A stretch of DNA of 64,000 bases from Watersipora subatra (taxonomy: Eukaryota > Bryozoa > Gymnolaemata > Cheilostomatida > Watersiporidae), in the NCBI RefSeq assembly GCF_963576615.1, contig NC_088718.1, forward strand, positions 29,742,377-29,806,376. The letters are read 5' to 3'. Position numbers and translations under genes: made by a program. Below the pieces are notes generated by a model. The model did no database searches. It saw only the letters and a program-made list of their open reading frames with translations, and had not been told where the DNA came from. Shown here piece by piece: positions 1-10,440 of this stretch (position 1 is the stretch's first letter; every line of letters starts with the position of its first letter).

Positions 1-371
1 AACAAGAATGAATACAACATGAGATTTTCAGAGCGAGGAAAGGTAGAAAAATCGAGAGGATGATGACAAAAGAGAAAAGGTTGGGAAAAATGAAAAATTA
101 AGACCAAGGTAAACTGCAAAAAAGCAATAAAACTGAATACAAGAATATGTAAAGAATACCATGCAAGAGAAAGCTGTAGACAAAAACCTTAAAGGAAAAT
201 AAACGTTTGTGAGACTAATAATTTTAAATGTTACAGATTTAAAAGACAAGTTGAAAAATCTTCATTTTGTTTTTTTATAGGTTTTGAGATCTACTGATGT
301 AACCAGCTTTGTAGACAATTTAATTCACACTAATAGAAAACATGCTCAATTTTTAATACTATAAAAGTTAC
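1..371. other. no gene seen
   Basis: AT-rich sequence without a coding pattern I can support on either strand. It lies downstream (on the minus strand) of the zinc-finger exon ending at 372 and would be intron or 3' sequence of that gene. Confidence 0.5.
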
Positions 372-666
372 CTCGGTTGTCCTGTTTCTTTCATTCCCAG
401 CAATATTTTAGTCTTTAATTGGGTGATTTTAGGCAGATGAGGCACAAGCGTGAGGTATTCTTCCTGGCTAGAGTGAGTTGGCTTAATACTTTCATCTGCC
501 AGAGGACACTTTCTGGCATGAGCTGCCAAAGTTTCTTTATTAAAAAACCCTAAACACATTGTACACGGCAAAAATTGGTGGGCAGGAAGTTCTCCACCAG
601 TTCTCCTCCAGCAGTGGTAACCTGTAATATTGACATTGCAATAACACACTGAATGACAATGTTTTC
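372..666 (-). CDS. zinc-finger-like exon, minus strand gene
   Basis: Internal exon with good splice signals: read on the minus strand it is preceded by a TTTGCAG acceptor (exon begins at 666) and followed by GAG|GTAACT (exon ends at 372). It stays open throughout. The product has a C-x2-C...H-x4-C cluster (PCTMCLGF...AAHARKCP) after an HQFLP stretch, the pattern of a recurrent family of uncharacterised animal proteins with repeated Cys-Cys-His-Cys fingers. It probably belongs with the similar exon at 919-1115 and the acidic exon at 1470-1565, transcribed right to left. Function is unknown; it could be a host gene or an unrecognised mobile-element protein. Confidence 0.55.
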
Positions 667-918
667 CTGCAAAGTGATGAACGCTCAATAGTTAGATCAG
701 ACATGTATTCTCATTTTAAATCTTGGATCTAGCTATTTACAATTCAAAGCAAAGAATATAATAGTCCACAAACATGAGCTGAAACCATCACTCTTCTCGA
801 CATCTTCGCACAATTACGTGTACCATATTCCAATTTTAGCACAAATATAACTAATTTAGCTAATGACCTATGCCTATTCAAGGGTGCTAGCAAATTGAAC
901 ATCCAAGCACTCCATCAA

Positions 919-1115
919 CTACAGCCGCAAATGAGAATGCACCCTGCAGTTGTGCGGATAATTTCCTAGCTGTTGCAACTTGTTGAGCAATATTTGTTGT
1001 ATCTTGTCTGACAACAGGGTAAGCTCTTGAACTAATCTTCTGTTTTTGTGTTGGCATTTGTAATGCCACAATATGCGAAAGGTGAAGAGTTGCTTGCAAT
1101 ACAGACACCAATCGG
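919..1115 (-). CDS. second zinc-finger-like exon
   Basis: In one minus-strand frame this region encodes a second C-x2-C...H-x3-C cluster (DWCLYCKQLF...LWHYKCQHK) closely resembling the finger in the exon at 372-666. A weak acceptor (CACAAG) at 1116 fits the phase of the preceding acidic exon (1470-1565). A better-looking acceptor near 1128 would put a TGA in the frame just before the finger, so either the weak site is used or the exon is decaying. The frame ends at TAG 919-921; I found no donor in the right phase, so the exon end is unresolved. The longer minus-strand frame overlapping this region (887-1144) does not carry the finger and looks like a shadow. Confidence 0.4.
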
Positions 1116-1469
1116 CTTGTGAATAACATTTTTTTCATCTGCAACTTTGCAAACCAGGACTGTTACTACAATTTCAGGCATTTGCAGTCGAGTATGCATG
1201 CTAGGCATGATATGATATCCATTAATTCAATACGTCTTGAAAGCGCTATACTGCCCATGTTTTATAACGCCAGACACACAACCTGCTCTTTATCAATGAG
1301 GGTTTTTTAGGCAATTTTTTTCATCATTTATAAGATCCAATAATGCATACATGTATTTGCAACGAGCAGAGAGAATTATGTATAGTGCTTGTTTATATGA
1401 GTGCTAAAAGTGCCCATTGTGGTCAAAAAACTATTTTATTCACTGACAAGCCCTCTCAATCTCACTCAC

Positions 1470-1565
1470 TTGAAGCCATCTGTTTTTTCCATGATGCATA
1501 GTGGGTCTGCTCATCATCTTCCGAACTTTCTCCATATGTGATGTCTTCAGTACCATGCTGCCATT
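1470..1565 (-). CDS. acidic exon of the zinc-finger gene
   Basis: A 96-nt candidate exon on the minus strand: acceptor TTTATGCAG at its 5' end and donor CAA|GTGAGT at its 3' end. It is open in one frame, with an acidic stretch (EDITYGESSEDDEQ) followed by a basic end. An acidic segment preceding fingers is consistent with the exons at 919-1115 and 372-666. It is short, so confidence rests on the two strong splice signals plus the open frame. Confidence 0.4.
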
Positions 1566-1935
1566 CTGCATAAAGACAATTCAGTGAATTGTTACTGTGC
1601 TATGCAAGTCGAGCTATGAGGTTCCATGCATGCCTTCAAAGTTTTCCTAACGTCAAAGCATTGACCTGTACAAGATGGATGCCTAACATTTTCGCTGGAC
1701 TCTGCTATAAATTACGTGCAAATTGCCATAGCCATAAAAATATGCATTAGAAAGCTGAGAATTTTCACTACAGATGTTTTTTCATAGCTAACCTCTGAAC
1801 ATTGTATAGTTTGAGTCACATATTTATACACACAATTTTTTTATTATTTCAAATTTCGATGCATTTTGGTCATCTATGGATATAATAGACTAAGAGATTA
1901 AGCATCACTATTTATGTAAGCAATGAATTTACTCC
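1566..1935. other. no gene seen (probable intron)
   Basis: AT-rich sequence between the acidic exon and the Harbinger insertion. No open frame or repeat that I can support; probably intron of the minus-strand gene. Confidence 0.4.
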
Positions 1936-2224
1936 TAAAGGTATAAACACACTAGGCGATTTTATCGCGAGCGTCATGAAGAGGGCGGAAATATCGCTAG
2001 CGTGTGATTAAACACACTTGAGCGATTCACCAGCGATAAGTAAATAGAGCGTGCTCGCAAATAGCCAATAGAATTCTGTATAACCAGTTACTCCGGAGTT
2101 CTTAATAATTACAAGTAAATATGGCGCTTACAAAACAACGTCGTCAACGACTTTTGATTCTACTAGGACTATCTCACATTCATAAATTGCGAATTACCAA
2201 AAGAAACAAGAACAAACGTTTCAA

Positions 2225-4116
2225 ATGCCTAACCTTAATAGAGCATTGCAAGGTGGTTATAACAGTGTTTTCGAAGTTTACCAACGCATCAACTCCCACG
2301 AGCACCTTTACCGAGAAGCTGTCCGTGTCACACCCCAATGCTTCAACCACATATTAGAATCTATTAAAGAAGACATTGTTAAATCGGACACCCAGTTGAG
2401 AAAAGTTATATCAGCAGAACTTCGACTCACACTCACTCTACTCTACTTAGCCACCGGGGACAGCATCAAATTGATAGCCATGTTTTTTAGAGTAGGGCTG
2501 TCCACAGTGAGAGAAATAATTTATACCACTTGTGATTCTATTTGGGATCGTTTGCGTCATACTTATCTGGTAACTCCATCTACCGAGGATGCCTGGCTCG
2601 ATATCGCCAAAGGGTAATTAATATAGATCTTATAAATAATTGTTCATTTTTCTCAGTTAAATAAAAAACGTTTAGTAAAGTGCTATTTTGTACCTGCTAA
2701 ATTATCATGTATGAGAAAACACTGATTTTTATCTCAAATACTTTAGTTGTTCACATCAATTTATGCATCATGTAACATAATGTCTCAACAATTGATTCTA
2801 TTTGTATTACAGATATGAGCAAACATGGAATTTTCCCAATTGCTTGGGAAGTGTAGACGGGAAGCATTGTCAAATCCAGGCACCACGTAACAGCGGCTCA
2901 ATGTATTTTTAACTACAAGAGGACTTTTAGGTAACAAAATGTTTGTAAAGCATTTCTAGCATGGTTTTTCTTATTTCGCCTCCCCCTCACCTCTCCACAC
3001 ATTTCTTGTTTAGAGTAGCAATTTTTCTATTAGTGATGAGCCAACCTGTGAAATATGTTACAAAATATAACCATGTTGCCATTTGAAACCAAGTGTTGGG
3101 TCTTGGCAATCTGCTTGTAAACTAGCACATTACTTGTCACGTGGCAAACATCTTTTTAATTATTTTAGTGTTGTACTTATGGCAATGTGCGATGCCAAGT
3201 ACAGATTTACGTATGTTGATGTTGGCACTCCCGGACGATTTTCTGATGGGGGAACCTTCGGCCAGTCTTCATTAAACGCTGCAATGGAGTCTGGCCAGCT
3301 CAATATACCGTCCCCAACAAACTTGCCAGGTAATTAAAAATTTGGTCAAATCACAAATTTCTTGCCTTTAAATATTTTCACAAAGTGCTGAAATATCACT
3401 TAATATTCATCGGCATCCTGAATTTCCCAGAGTGACATGTACAATAGGAGTCATTTTATGATTTTGTATTTATTTCAGGAACTTCTCAGCCATTACCATT
3501 TGTGATGGTAGGAGATGAGGCGTTCCCTCTTAAGCCATGGTTAATGCGGCCATTCCCAGGGAGAGTGGTAGACAGCCATGGCAAGAAGATTTTCAACTAT
3601 CGGCTAAGCAGGGCACGGAGGACCATTGAAAATGCTTTTGGCATAATGACCTCTAGGTTAGTGTTCTCAATACACAAATCTGCAATCTACTTTACTGCTT
3701 GAAACACCATGTGCAAAAAATATTATTATATTAGGCACTATGTGACATTTTCATTAAGCGCTGTTTACAATTTGCTTCACTTGAAATTTTTTAGATGGAG
3801 ATGTTTGAGGGACAATACTCTAGTCATGTCACCAGATAATGCGAAGAGAGTTATCCTAGCAACTTGTGTTCTCCACAATGTTATGAGAGAACAGAACATA
3901 AACCCATACAGCCCACCAGGGTTTGCCGACTCCATAGCGCCTGGAGGAGAAATAGTGGAAGGCATCTGGCGACGCGAGACATCTGCTCATAACCGCAGAC
4001 AAACAAACCGCAACTACAGTCAAGATGCCGCCGAGATCAGAAACCACTTTAAATCATACTTCACTGGACTTGGGGCTGTGGAATGGCAAGATGCCCATGT
4101 ACGCAGAACGCAATGA
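2225..4116 (+). CDS. Harbinger transposase (5 exons, one frameshift)
   Basis: DDE_Tnp_4/HARBI1-type transposase. Exons: 2225-2613, 2813-2930, 3169-3329, 3479-3656, 3795-4116, all with GT..AG junctions that keep phase. Catalytic motifs in order: first D in LGSVDGKHC (exon 2), second D in [15 protein letters not shown] (exon 3), [11 protein letters not shown] (exon 4) and the E in RRTIENAFG (exon 4), so the triad is conserved. Exon 2 has one extra T in the T run at 2906-2910, which creates a TAA stop; four T's would restore the phase to the exon 3 junction. The start is uncertain: an ATG at 2121 opens a basic stretch in a different frame, so an indel near 2200-2225 may also exist, and 2225 is merely the first ATG in the conserved frame. 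Makes and joins DNA ends at the terminal repeats; works in the nucleus with the MADF protein. Confidence 0.88.
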
Positions 4117-4159
4117 GCTCTGTTGTCTAGTGTAGACAATTTTAATGTCACAACAATTT

Positions 4160-4320
4160 TAAAAGCAAATACACTATTATATTATTAAGCAAAATATTAT
4201 TATATTATTAAGCAAACTATTATTGTATTATTAAGCAAACTATATTTGTTATTATAATATCAAGCAATATATATTTATTATTATATTACCAAACAATATA
4301 TATTTACTAAGTTTGTATTA
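4160..4320. repeat. AT-rich short tandem repeats between the two Harbinger genes
   Basis: Several imperfect copies of a unit of roughly 25-30 bp built around AAGCAA and TATTATTATATTA, lying between the stop codons of the two convergent genes. Probably replication slippage in a non-coding 3' region. Confidence 0.6.
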
Positions 4321-4342
4321 AAAATGAAATCATAATATAAAG

Positions 4343-5406
4343 CTATCCGTTCAACTCCTCAGTGTGGGCAGCATGTGCACTTCTGGTAAACTTAGCTCTC
4401 AATATTACGTCCCTTATCTCTCTTATAACTAGCTCCTGTTCTAGTTCTCCTTTAATGGAGCGAATGTCTCTGGCCACCTCTGCTCCAAAACTGTCAAGTC
4501 TATCGTCTTGATCTATTGAATCAAAACGTTTAAGCAATTCCTGGCCAAAGTCAACTTCGGCACACTTACTCTTGGACGATGAGGGAGCTTGGGATGTTTG
4601 GGAGGCTGATGCAAGTGAGGAGATGTTTGTAGATGGGCATTCTTCCTCATCTATGCTCACAGCAGCCACTTCCTCTAATGTACTGATGGTGCTCGTAGTG
4701 CTAAAACCACAAAGCTTATTTTAATGATTTTTTTGGTATTAATTTATGCATGTGCATCTATTTGCAAGCACATAATAATTTATTGCAATTACTGAGCATG
4801 CGCGTGAGGTTGACAACAGCTGCTGTAGATCAAAATTTCCTTCACTCATTTTAGGTAATGGTTCAGATATCCAACTAGTTCATTTATATTGGCAATCAGA
4901 TTATAAGTCTATGATTCAAGTTTATACTAACTGCAAACGTGTGTCCATTAACTAACCTTGGTCGATCAACATGGTCTTTAAGCCATTTCAGAAATGGAAA
5001 CCATTTCCATTTTGGATCTGGGCAAGCAGCAGCGCCAGACCGCTGTGCTCTATTCTTTTCAAGTACGCATTTTCGAAACTGATCACGCGGCGACTTCCAT
5101 TGTTGCTTTGCTTTTGTTACTAAAACAAATAAATATTAGTTACATCCCGTTAAGAAAGCTACTTTAAACTATTTGATTAAATTCATCCCACATATGTCAT
5201 GTAGCCGATGTACTTAGTATAGTTAAGTACAACGGGGCCGTTTACATGATAAACAATAATTACTTACCATTCTCAATATGACCAACTTTCAGCACAATTG
5301 CTTCCCAAATATTATTTTTCATGTGTGAATCTTTGTAGCTTTTGTGTTTTGTATCATATAATACAGGATTTTCTCTTATTAACTCGATGAAAAGTTCAAT
5401 GTTCAT
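4343..5406 (-). CDS. MADF/Myb-like partner protein of Harbinger
   Basis: Three exons on minus: 5406-5268 (ATG at 5406), 5119-4957 and 4700-4343, with donors GTAAGT and GTTAGT and acceptors TTTTAG; phases join without stops. Exons 1-2 encode an MADF domain (LIRENPVLYDTKHKSYKD...NIWEAI, then WKSPRDQFRK...KWKWFPFLKWL), a SANT/Myb-related DNA-binding fold; exon 3 is acidic and Ser-rich with a helical, possibly oligomerising end (DIRSIKGELEQELVIREI). In Harbinger elements a Myb-like protein binds the element ends and helps import the transposase; that role is inferred here. The gene appears intact, unlike the transposase. The ATG lies ~220 bp inside the right terminal repeat. Confidence 0.8.
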
Positions 5407-5654
5407 TTTGTGCGTGTTCAGAAAGTCGTACCTCGGACAGTCGTTAACAAAGGAAGAAATATGGTACGCGAAAATCGAAGCATCATGGGGGAATGAAAAC
5501 AACCAATCAAAATGCACCTCACGGGCGATAAAGTGGTGCAGAGAAACTCTAGCGTTATCGCTCTGGAGGAGCACGCTGGGTGAATTCCAGCGCAGATTAG
5601 CGCCACGCAACGCGATATCGCTCTAAATATCGCCTAGTGTGTTTATACCTTAAG

Positions 5655-5822
5655 GGTTTTTCACAAAGGCTAATGATTTGAATGGTGAGCACTCTAATGT
5701 TTCCATACTAGTGTTCAGCTCCTGTCTAGCTACAACTTCACTTTCCGAACATTCTTGGTGTACATCAAATTCTTCACATTCAGATAGAGACACATGGTTG
5801 TTGCAGCTGTTGATCTAGTTGC
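5655..5822 (-). CDS. possible acidic exon beside the Harbinger insertion
   Basis: Minus-strand frame open for about 55 codons, acidic (SECEEFDVHQECSESEV) and ending with NTSMETLECSPFKS. SP[LI]K-type motifs after a short leucine-rich stretch recur in animal Kolobok-like/THAP-linked proteins and related uncharacterised genes. It ends at the Harbinger boundary; removing the transposon gives a TAG stop directly after the same codons. It could be an exon of the minus-strand finger gene at 0.4-1.6 kb, or a transposon relic. No splice signal was confirmed. Confidence 0.3.
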
Positions 5823-6399
5823 TTATGGCAGTTGGTATAGAGTTTCTGGCCTGGTTTCATTGAAACACCACACTTTCTGGATAGTGGGATATAGTTTAGT
5901 ATTGTGATCGCTCTCAGACTTTTTGTTATACGAGATTTATGCCGCTTGAGTGGGTCTATACATTAGTTATGTTTAGCACTATACCTCTCTAGATAAAACA
6001 CCTTGTGATCATTAGGTACCATCGTACGTTGCCATCTTCTGGAAAACTGATACTCACAGAGCCATTTTCTTTTCTGAACCTCAGTTGAATAAGTTCCAAA
6101 GATGAAGATAAAGTACTAATCCTCTGTACACCTTTGAGTCTTGTTAAATCAAGAGTGCTACTTCCGCAGATGTTAGTAGAGTTTGTAAATAATCCAATGT
6201 CACATACATGCATATCAAAGCAGAGGCCATTATTACAATGCTGCTGCTAATGAAGTGACTGACTTTATATTTGCTTACAAATCATTGCATCTGCATTAAA
6301 TCAACAAAACCACAAAATAAACAGTATCACACAGAAAATTTGAACTGGATAAGATAATAATCAGCCAAGTTAAAGCTTGGCAAGGGGGTATAATCTCGT
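5823..6399. other. no confident gene
   Basis: A minus-strand frame at 5989-6213 (74 codons, ending near a possible donor) has protein-like composition but no motif I recognise. The rest is AT-rich non-coding sequence. Confidence 0.3.
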
Positions 6400-6590
6400 T
6401 AAATTAGGGGCATTTGCAAAGGTGTTGGAAGGGCATTTGGAACTCAAGTTTAAGCATTTTACAGTCTAAAAACACACACTTTTGATGATTTTAATGAAAT
6501 CTACATATGCTAATTAGTGTAAAACATGAGTAAAATGGGTGACTTTGTTGAGACCACAGGTTGACCTTTACTTTTGCAGTATTTATTCAA
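6400..6590 (-). repeat. short dispersed repeat, copy 1 (inverted)
   Basis: About 180 bp matching, in reverse complement, the insertion at 9158-9350 with many scattered mismatches (shared blocks include AACTCAAGTTTAAGCATTTT and TTTACAGTCTAAAAACACA). Because the other copy has its own target duplication, these are best read as two members of one short non-coding family rather than terminal repeats of a single 3-kb element. Confidence 0.75.
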
Positions 6591-7859
6591 AAATGTTAAT
6601 CTTGTATGGCTTCTAGACGCTGACCCGATGCAGCTACAGAGAAGGTGAGACTAGTTTTGGATAGCTGAGGCCTGGAGAAATTAATAAATATTTACAGAAA
6701 CAATGGCAAATTTTATGTTGGGGGTAATCATTTCTTTTGAATAGTCGCTAAAATAGCATTTTTTGTTGGAGTTATCTCCCACATTATCCGAAAAGTTTCA
6801 AACCTATTAGTTTGTGTAAATATGGAAACTTTTGTGGGCACAAAAAAATCTAGACCTCAAACTTGTATATGCTTGAATTTATATGAGTCTAAAGTCAGCT
6901 AGATGTGCCTCAAACTCAGGTGACAAATGGTCAAAATTCACATCCTCATAGCACCTGAATCGATCACTCTAAAAGCTCAAATTTTTGGATTTAAGCATTT
7001 TTCAACATGGGCAACAACATATTAAAAAATCCTCAAAATCTGAAACTGAGGATTTTTCAGTTCCACTTGGTAAATTCTATGCCTTAAGATATTATTCCCT
7101 AATTTCTTAGCAAAGCTAGATACCTTTGGCTAAAAAGCACAAGAGATAGCCAAAGAAAATTAGCCAGAGGCAAAAGTTCTGTTATGCATCCTTGTTTGGC
7201 TACTTTATTTTTAGAGTGTCTAATGCATTGGAGGTTTAACAGGAAGTGAGCCAAGAATGCCAAAAGAACACTGACAGCAATAACTGCATAGCACCGACCG
7301 CAGTAACTGCATAGAACATAGTGTTTACTTAAAATGTAGCTTATAAAAGTGTTTTATTTTGCTTTGGGTAAGCTTGCAGCAAAAAATGTTTGTTTTTCAC
7401 ATAAAGTATTATTTTATTCCAAATGCCTTTTAAAACTAGTAATAATAACTTTATTGATGTATGTAAGTTCTGCTAAAAAGTATTTGCTATGAATACCAAT
7501 GGAAATCAAAATAATTAATAAAAACCTTGCAGAATTCTTGAAAAAAACAATGTCCTGCTACAAAACGGTGACTAGACCCAAGGCAAAGAAGTATAAGTTC
7601 TCAAATTGCTAAGACTACCTTTGGTTCAGAAATCAGATTTGAAACGCGCACTCGATGATTATATCCAGTGGCAAAGTGTTTGTTACGGCTAGAAAGCAAA
7701 GCTGGGTACTGCGCATGCCTGTAAATTAACTAATATAAATAGATTGCCTACACTATCCAAATGAAAGCATAAATGTAAAATCTAAATATATACTTACCAG
7801 CAATAGTACAGCGTGACCTTTTAATGTTTGTCAACATTACCTCCATACCGCTTTGAGTA
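6591..7859. other. no gene seen
   Basis: AT-rich sequence without open frames of note, terminal repeats or tandem arrays that I can support. Confidence 0.4.
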
Positions 7860-8060
7860 TCTTTAAAAGTTTACTTGCAACAAAATTCACTTTATGGTTA
7901 TTTGGTATCAAAAGGTTCGCCATGTCTTACTCTACTGTGTTGTAGGTTCAAAATATGTAAAAATGTGATTACAAGCTCTTGAAAGCTCAGAAACGAACAG
8001 TCAATCGCAGCCATCACGGAAATGTCGTAGATTTGATTGAATCCCTTTACAAAACGGCTC
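7860..8060 (-). repeat. dispersed repeat shared with 22690-22900
   Basis: About 200 bp whose reverse complement matches 22690-22900 with moderate divergence (shared blocks AAGAGCTTGTAATCACATTT and TTTTGATA, and a CTACAACACA block). Non-coding. Here it precedes the putative start of the THAP/DDE gene, so it could be promoter sequence of a transposon family, or an independent repeat. Confidence 0.7.
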
Positions 8061-8477
8061 AAATGGGACGTACTTGAACAAGATGGCTTCTGTTTACACT
8101 TTCATGCAACCTCATTCGTCAAAATATTTTTACAAATATTCTTCACGCATTCAATAAAACCATGTCTACTGTTCTTACGTGTCTGTTTCATCATCATTGT
8201 AATGCTGTCACTTTGAGCACTGATATCTCAAAACCTACCGTAAAAACTCGTTTAATTTTATAACCTTAGCATGAAGGAGTATATATCATCCTCTGATAAT
8301 CATGAGGCGCCTGTTAGTCACCTGTGATGGTCGAAAAATGCTGTAAAGATCGTTCGCTCTATATGGCGGGAAATAGTCACATGATCAGATTATGTTAGTT
8401 TCAGTTCAAGTTTTATCTATTGCTAACAGCAGATGCGCTCTCTCTCGTAGTAAACTTGTTAATTTCAGTTCATCATA
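8061..8477. other. no gene seen
   Basis: Non-coding sequence between the dispersed repeat and the possible first THAP exon; would include the promoter of that gene if it were active. No motif supported. Confidence 0.35.
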
Positions 8478-9477
8478 ATGCCTAACACACAATCTGTCGT
8501 TTGCACAGCTGCCAACTGTATTGCTGAAAAGCACCTTTTTTTTGCCAAGTGCAAAGAAGAGGCCAGACATTCACCAGGCGTGAATGTCTGGGTGAACAAC
8601 TGGGTGAAGCTGAATGTGAAAAACTTTATTTTTTCGCTTCGTAACTCTTGTTTTTGTTTTCGCCATTTCAAGAACATGTTTTCTAATCCGTTCGCTTACT
8701 CCAGATATCACTAAGGCATGTCAGTAATTTATTTTATGAACTACATATATCAATAGTAGTAACTCTAGTCATTTTGTAGTATTTTTCTAATACTGTATTA
8801 ATCAATATTTTATATTATTAATGTTATTTAATTGTAATATGTTATTATCAGTATTTTATCTTTTCAATTATGTGTATTCTTCTTATTATGACAAGACTTA
8901 CTCATACTGTGTATCTATCTGTAAAATAGCATTTTATCCATTATCGATTAAGATATGACATCAGTTTCACGAGTAATTTCACCAAATTTTTGATTTCCCT
9001 ACTCACCTATAAATATGTTATATAACAATGTGATTTATTTTGTGGTGTCATTCATTTATAGCATATTAATATTATTATCATTCGCATATCTTACAATGGG
9101 TGTCACCTACATTTATTTAGTTTGAACCTTGATGGAACCAAAGCAGTTCCATCCATTTTGGTTGACCGTGACCTCTACCAAAGTAAAGGTCACGGTCAAC
9201 CTGTGGTCTCAAAGTCACACATTTTTCTCATGTTTTACACCAATTAACATATGTTGATTCCATTAAAACCATCAAAAGTTTGTGTTTTTAGACTGTAAAA
9301 TGCTTAAACTTGAGTTCTAAATGCCCTCCAAAAACCTTTGCAAATCCCCTAAAGCAGTTCCATCCATTCGTTTCCGGAGAGAGGAGAGCTCCCGTGTCGT
9401 CCAGACACCTCAGAAGAGAAAGTTGGAAGATGCAGCAATAACTCAGAGGGAACACCACACTGCTACCCCAGACACTG
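8478..9477 (+). pseudogene. THAP-domain exons of a Kolobok-like transposase (broken)
   Basis: The part from about 9098 is convincing: with the 193-bp insertion (9158-9350) left out, one frame reads through a C-x2-H segment (GCHLHLFSLNL), the THAP hallmark AVPSI, and a basic tail (QTPQKRKLEDAAI), ending at TGA 9475-9477. THAP domains are C2CH zinc-dependent DNA-binding modules ending in AVPTIF-like motifs. The first half is less clear: an ATG at 8478 opens SVVCTAANC, which could be the first Cys pair, but the central part of the domain was not found. By position and strand it would be the N-terminal part of the DDE transposase at 11640-14200. The insertion and missing segment make it non-functional. 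Confidence 0.5.
9140..9368. mobile_element. 193-bp insertion with 18-bp target duplication
   Basis: The 18-mer AAAGCAGTTCCATCCATT occurs at 9140-9157 and again at 9351-9368, bracketing 193 bp (9158-9350). The insert starts with a perfect hairpin: GGTTGACCGTGACC, a 14-bp loop, then its exact complement (9160-9201). The rest is the dispersed repeat also seen at 6400-6590. A target duplication of this length fits a SINE-like or other target-primed insertion; there is no clear poly(A). It lands inside a THAP coding exon and breaks it. Confidence 0.8.
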
Positions 9478-10440
9478 TTTGAGTACAGGAAGTACGATGA
9501 TACTTATGTCTATATGTTATTAACACTGCAAGTTCACTTTTGACTTATTCAAATATTCATATCCTATACACCAGCTTTTGCTAAGATATTCCTCAGTTGT
9601 CAGCTAGTAGTGAATCCGATCTTTTCGTCATACATGTTTAATTTCTCGAACCACTCCATTTAATTTCATCATTTCTTACAATACAATATACGAGACATTT
9701 GCAGAGCTCCCTTGCTTTTGTTGTTTGTGTAGTTGCAGACCTGCTGCTACTACTGCGCGACCATGCCAGTTATTTCTTCTACTAGCCAGAAAGACGACTT
9801 TGCCGGTGAAGATTGTGGTTAACCTCAAAGTGTCGGAAGGTGAGTTTAATGGGTGATATACTAAGTTAGTTGTTGATTTCATAGATGTTGTTGGTTTTTG
9901 TTCTGGTGTCGGTTTGTTTTTGTTTAGACATGACAATTCATAGATGTGTCATACACAAAGCTCATTATCGCTATGACACACCGATTGTTTTGTCACAGTT
10001 TATATTCTACTAATTGTTTGATGGTTATCGGTGAGTTATTAGTTGTTGGAGTGTTTGTTCTATTGGACCATTGGACTGATGATAATTTGATTGGCCCATG
10101 GTGTCACTTATTGTATCGGCAATGGAGTTTCCAAATTTCTTTTTACTCAAGTACTAACACAGATCGGGAGGTTAAGCCTCACTATTGAAGTAAGGGCGTG
10201 CAAGCAGACTTCCCTTAACCACAGCTTAAAAGGTGATGTAAATTATTGTACTACAGGCTGACATTTTGATTAGGAAAGTGGTGCAAAGAATTATAGTGAT
10301 CTCTAATGGATTTTTAAATGTCCGCTTCACTTTTAAAGTTTTATATTGGTTAACTTATATTTTTGATATATTTATTCTGATAGTAGATCGTAGTTCATTC
10401 ACCTATATGATTCTATGCGTTACTTAATTGTTGCATTAAT
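9478..10440. other. no confident gene
   Basis: Two small opposing open frames (9676-9936 minus, 9946-10188 plus) have no recognisable motif or splice context. Would be intron of the THAP/DDE transposase gene. Confidence 0.35.

Larger units (their letters stand above)
1939..5650. mobile_element. complete PIF/Harbinger DNA transposon
   Basis: A 3712-bp element bounded by perfect 22-bp inverted terminal repeats (1939-1960 and 5629-5650, beginning AGGTATAAACACACTAGGCG) and flanked by a TAA target duplication (1936-1938 and 5651-5653). A 3-bp TWA duplication is the hallmark of PIF/Harbinger. Both ends carry clustered GCGAT/ATCGC motifs just inside the terminal repeats, likely transposase or accessory-protein binding sites (inference). 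It encodes the two expected proteins in convergent orientation: a DDE transposase on plus (2225-4116) and a MADF-domain protein on minus (4343-5406). One frameshift in transposase exon 2 suggests this copy is recently disabled. Confidence 0.93.

Noticed and set aside
887..1144. Minus-strand protein of 85 residues in the longest frame
   Set aside because: A different frame of the same region encodes a Cys-Cys-His-Cys finger matching the neighbouring exon; the longer frame looks incidental.
6390..9355. A 3-kb transposon bounded by the inverted repeats at 6400-6590 and 9158-9350
   Set aside because: The right copy has its own 18-bp target duplication, so it is an independent short insertion rather than one end of a large element.
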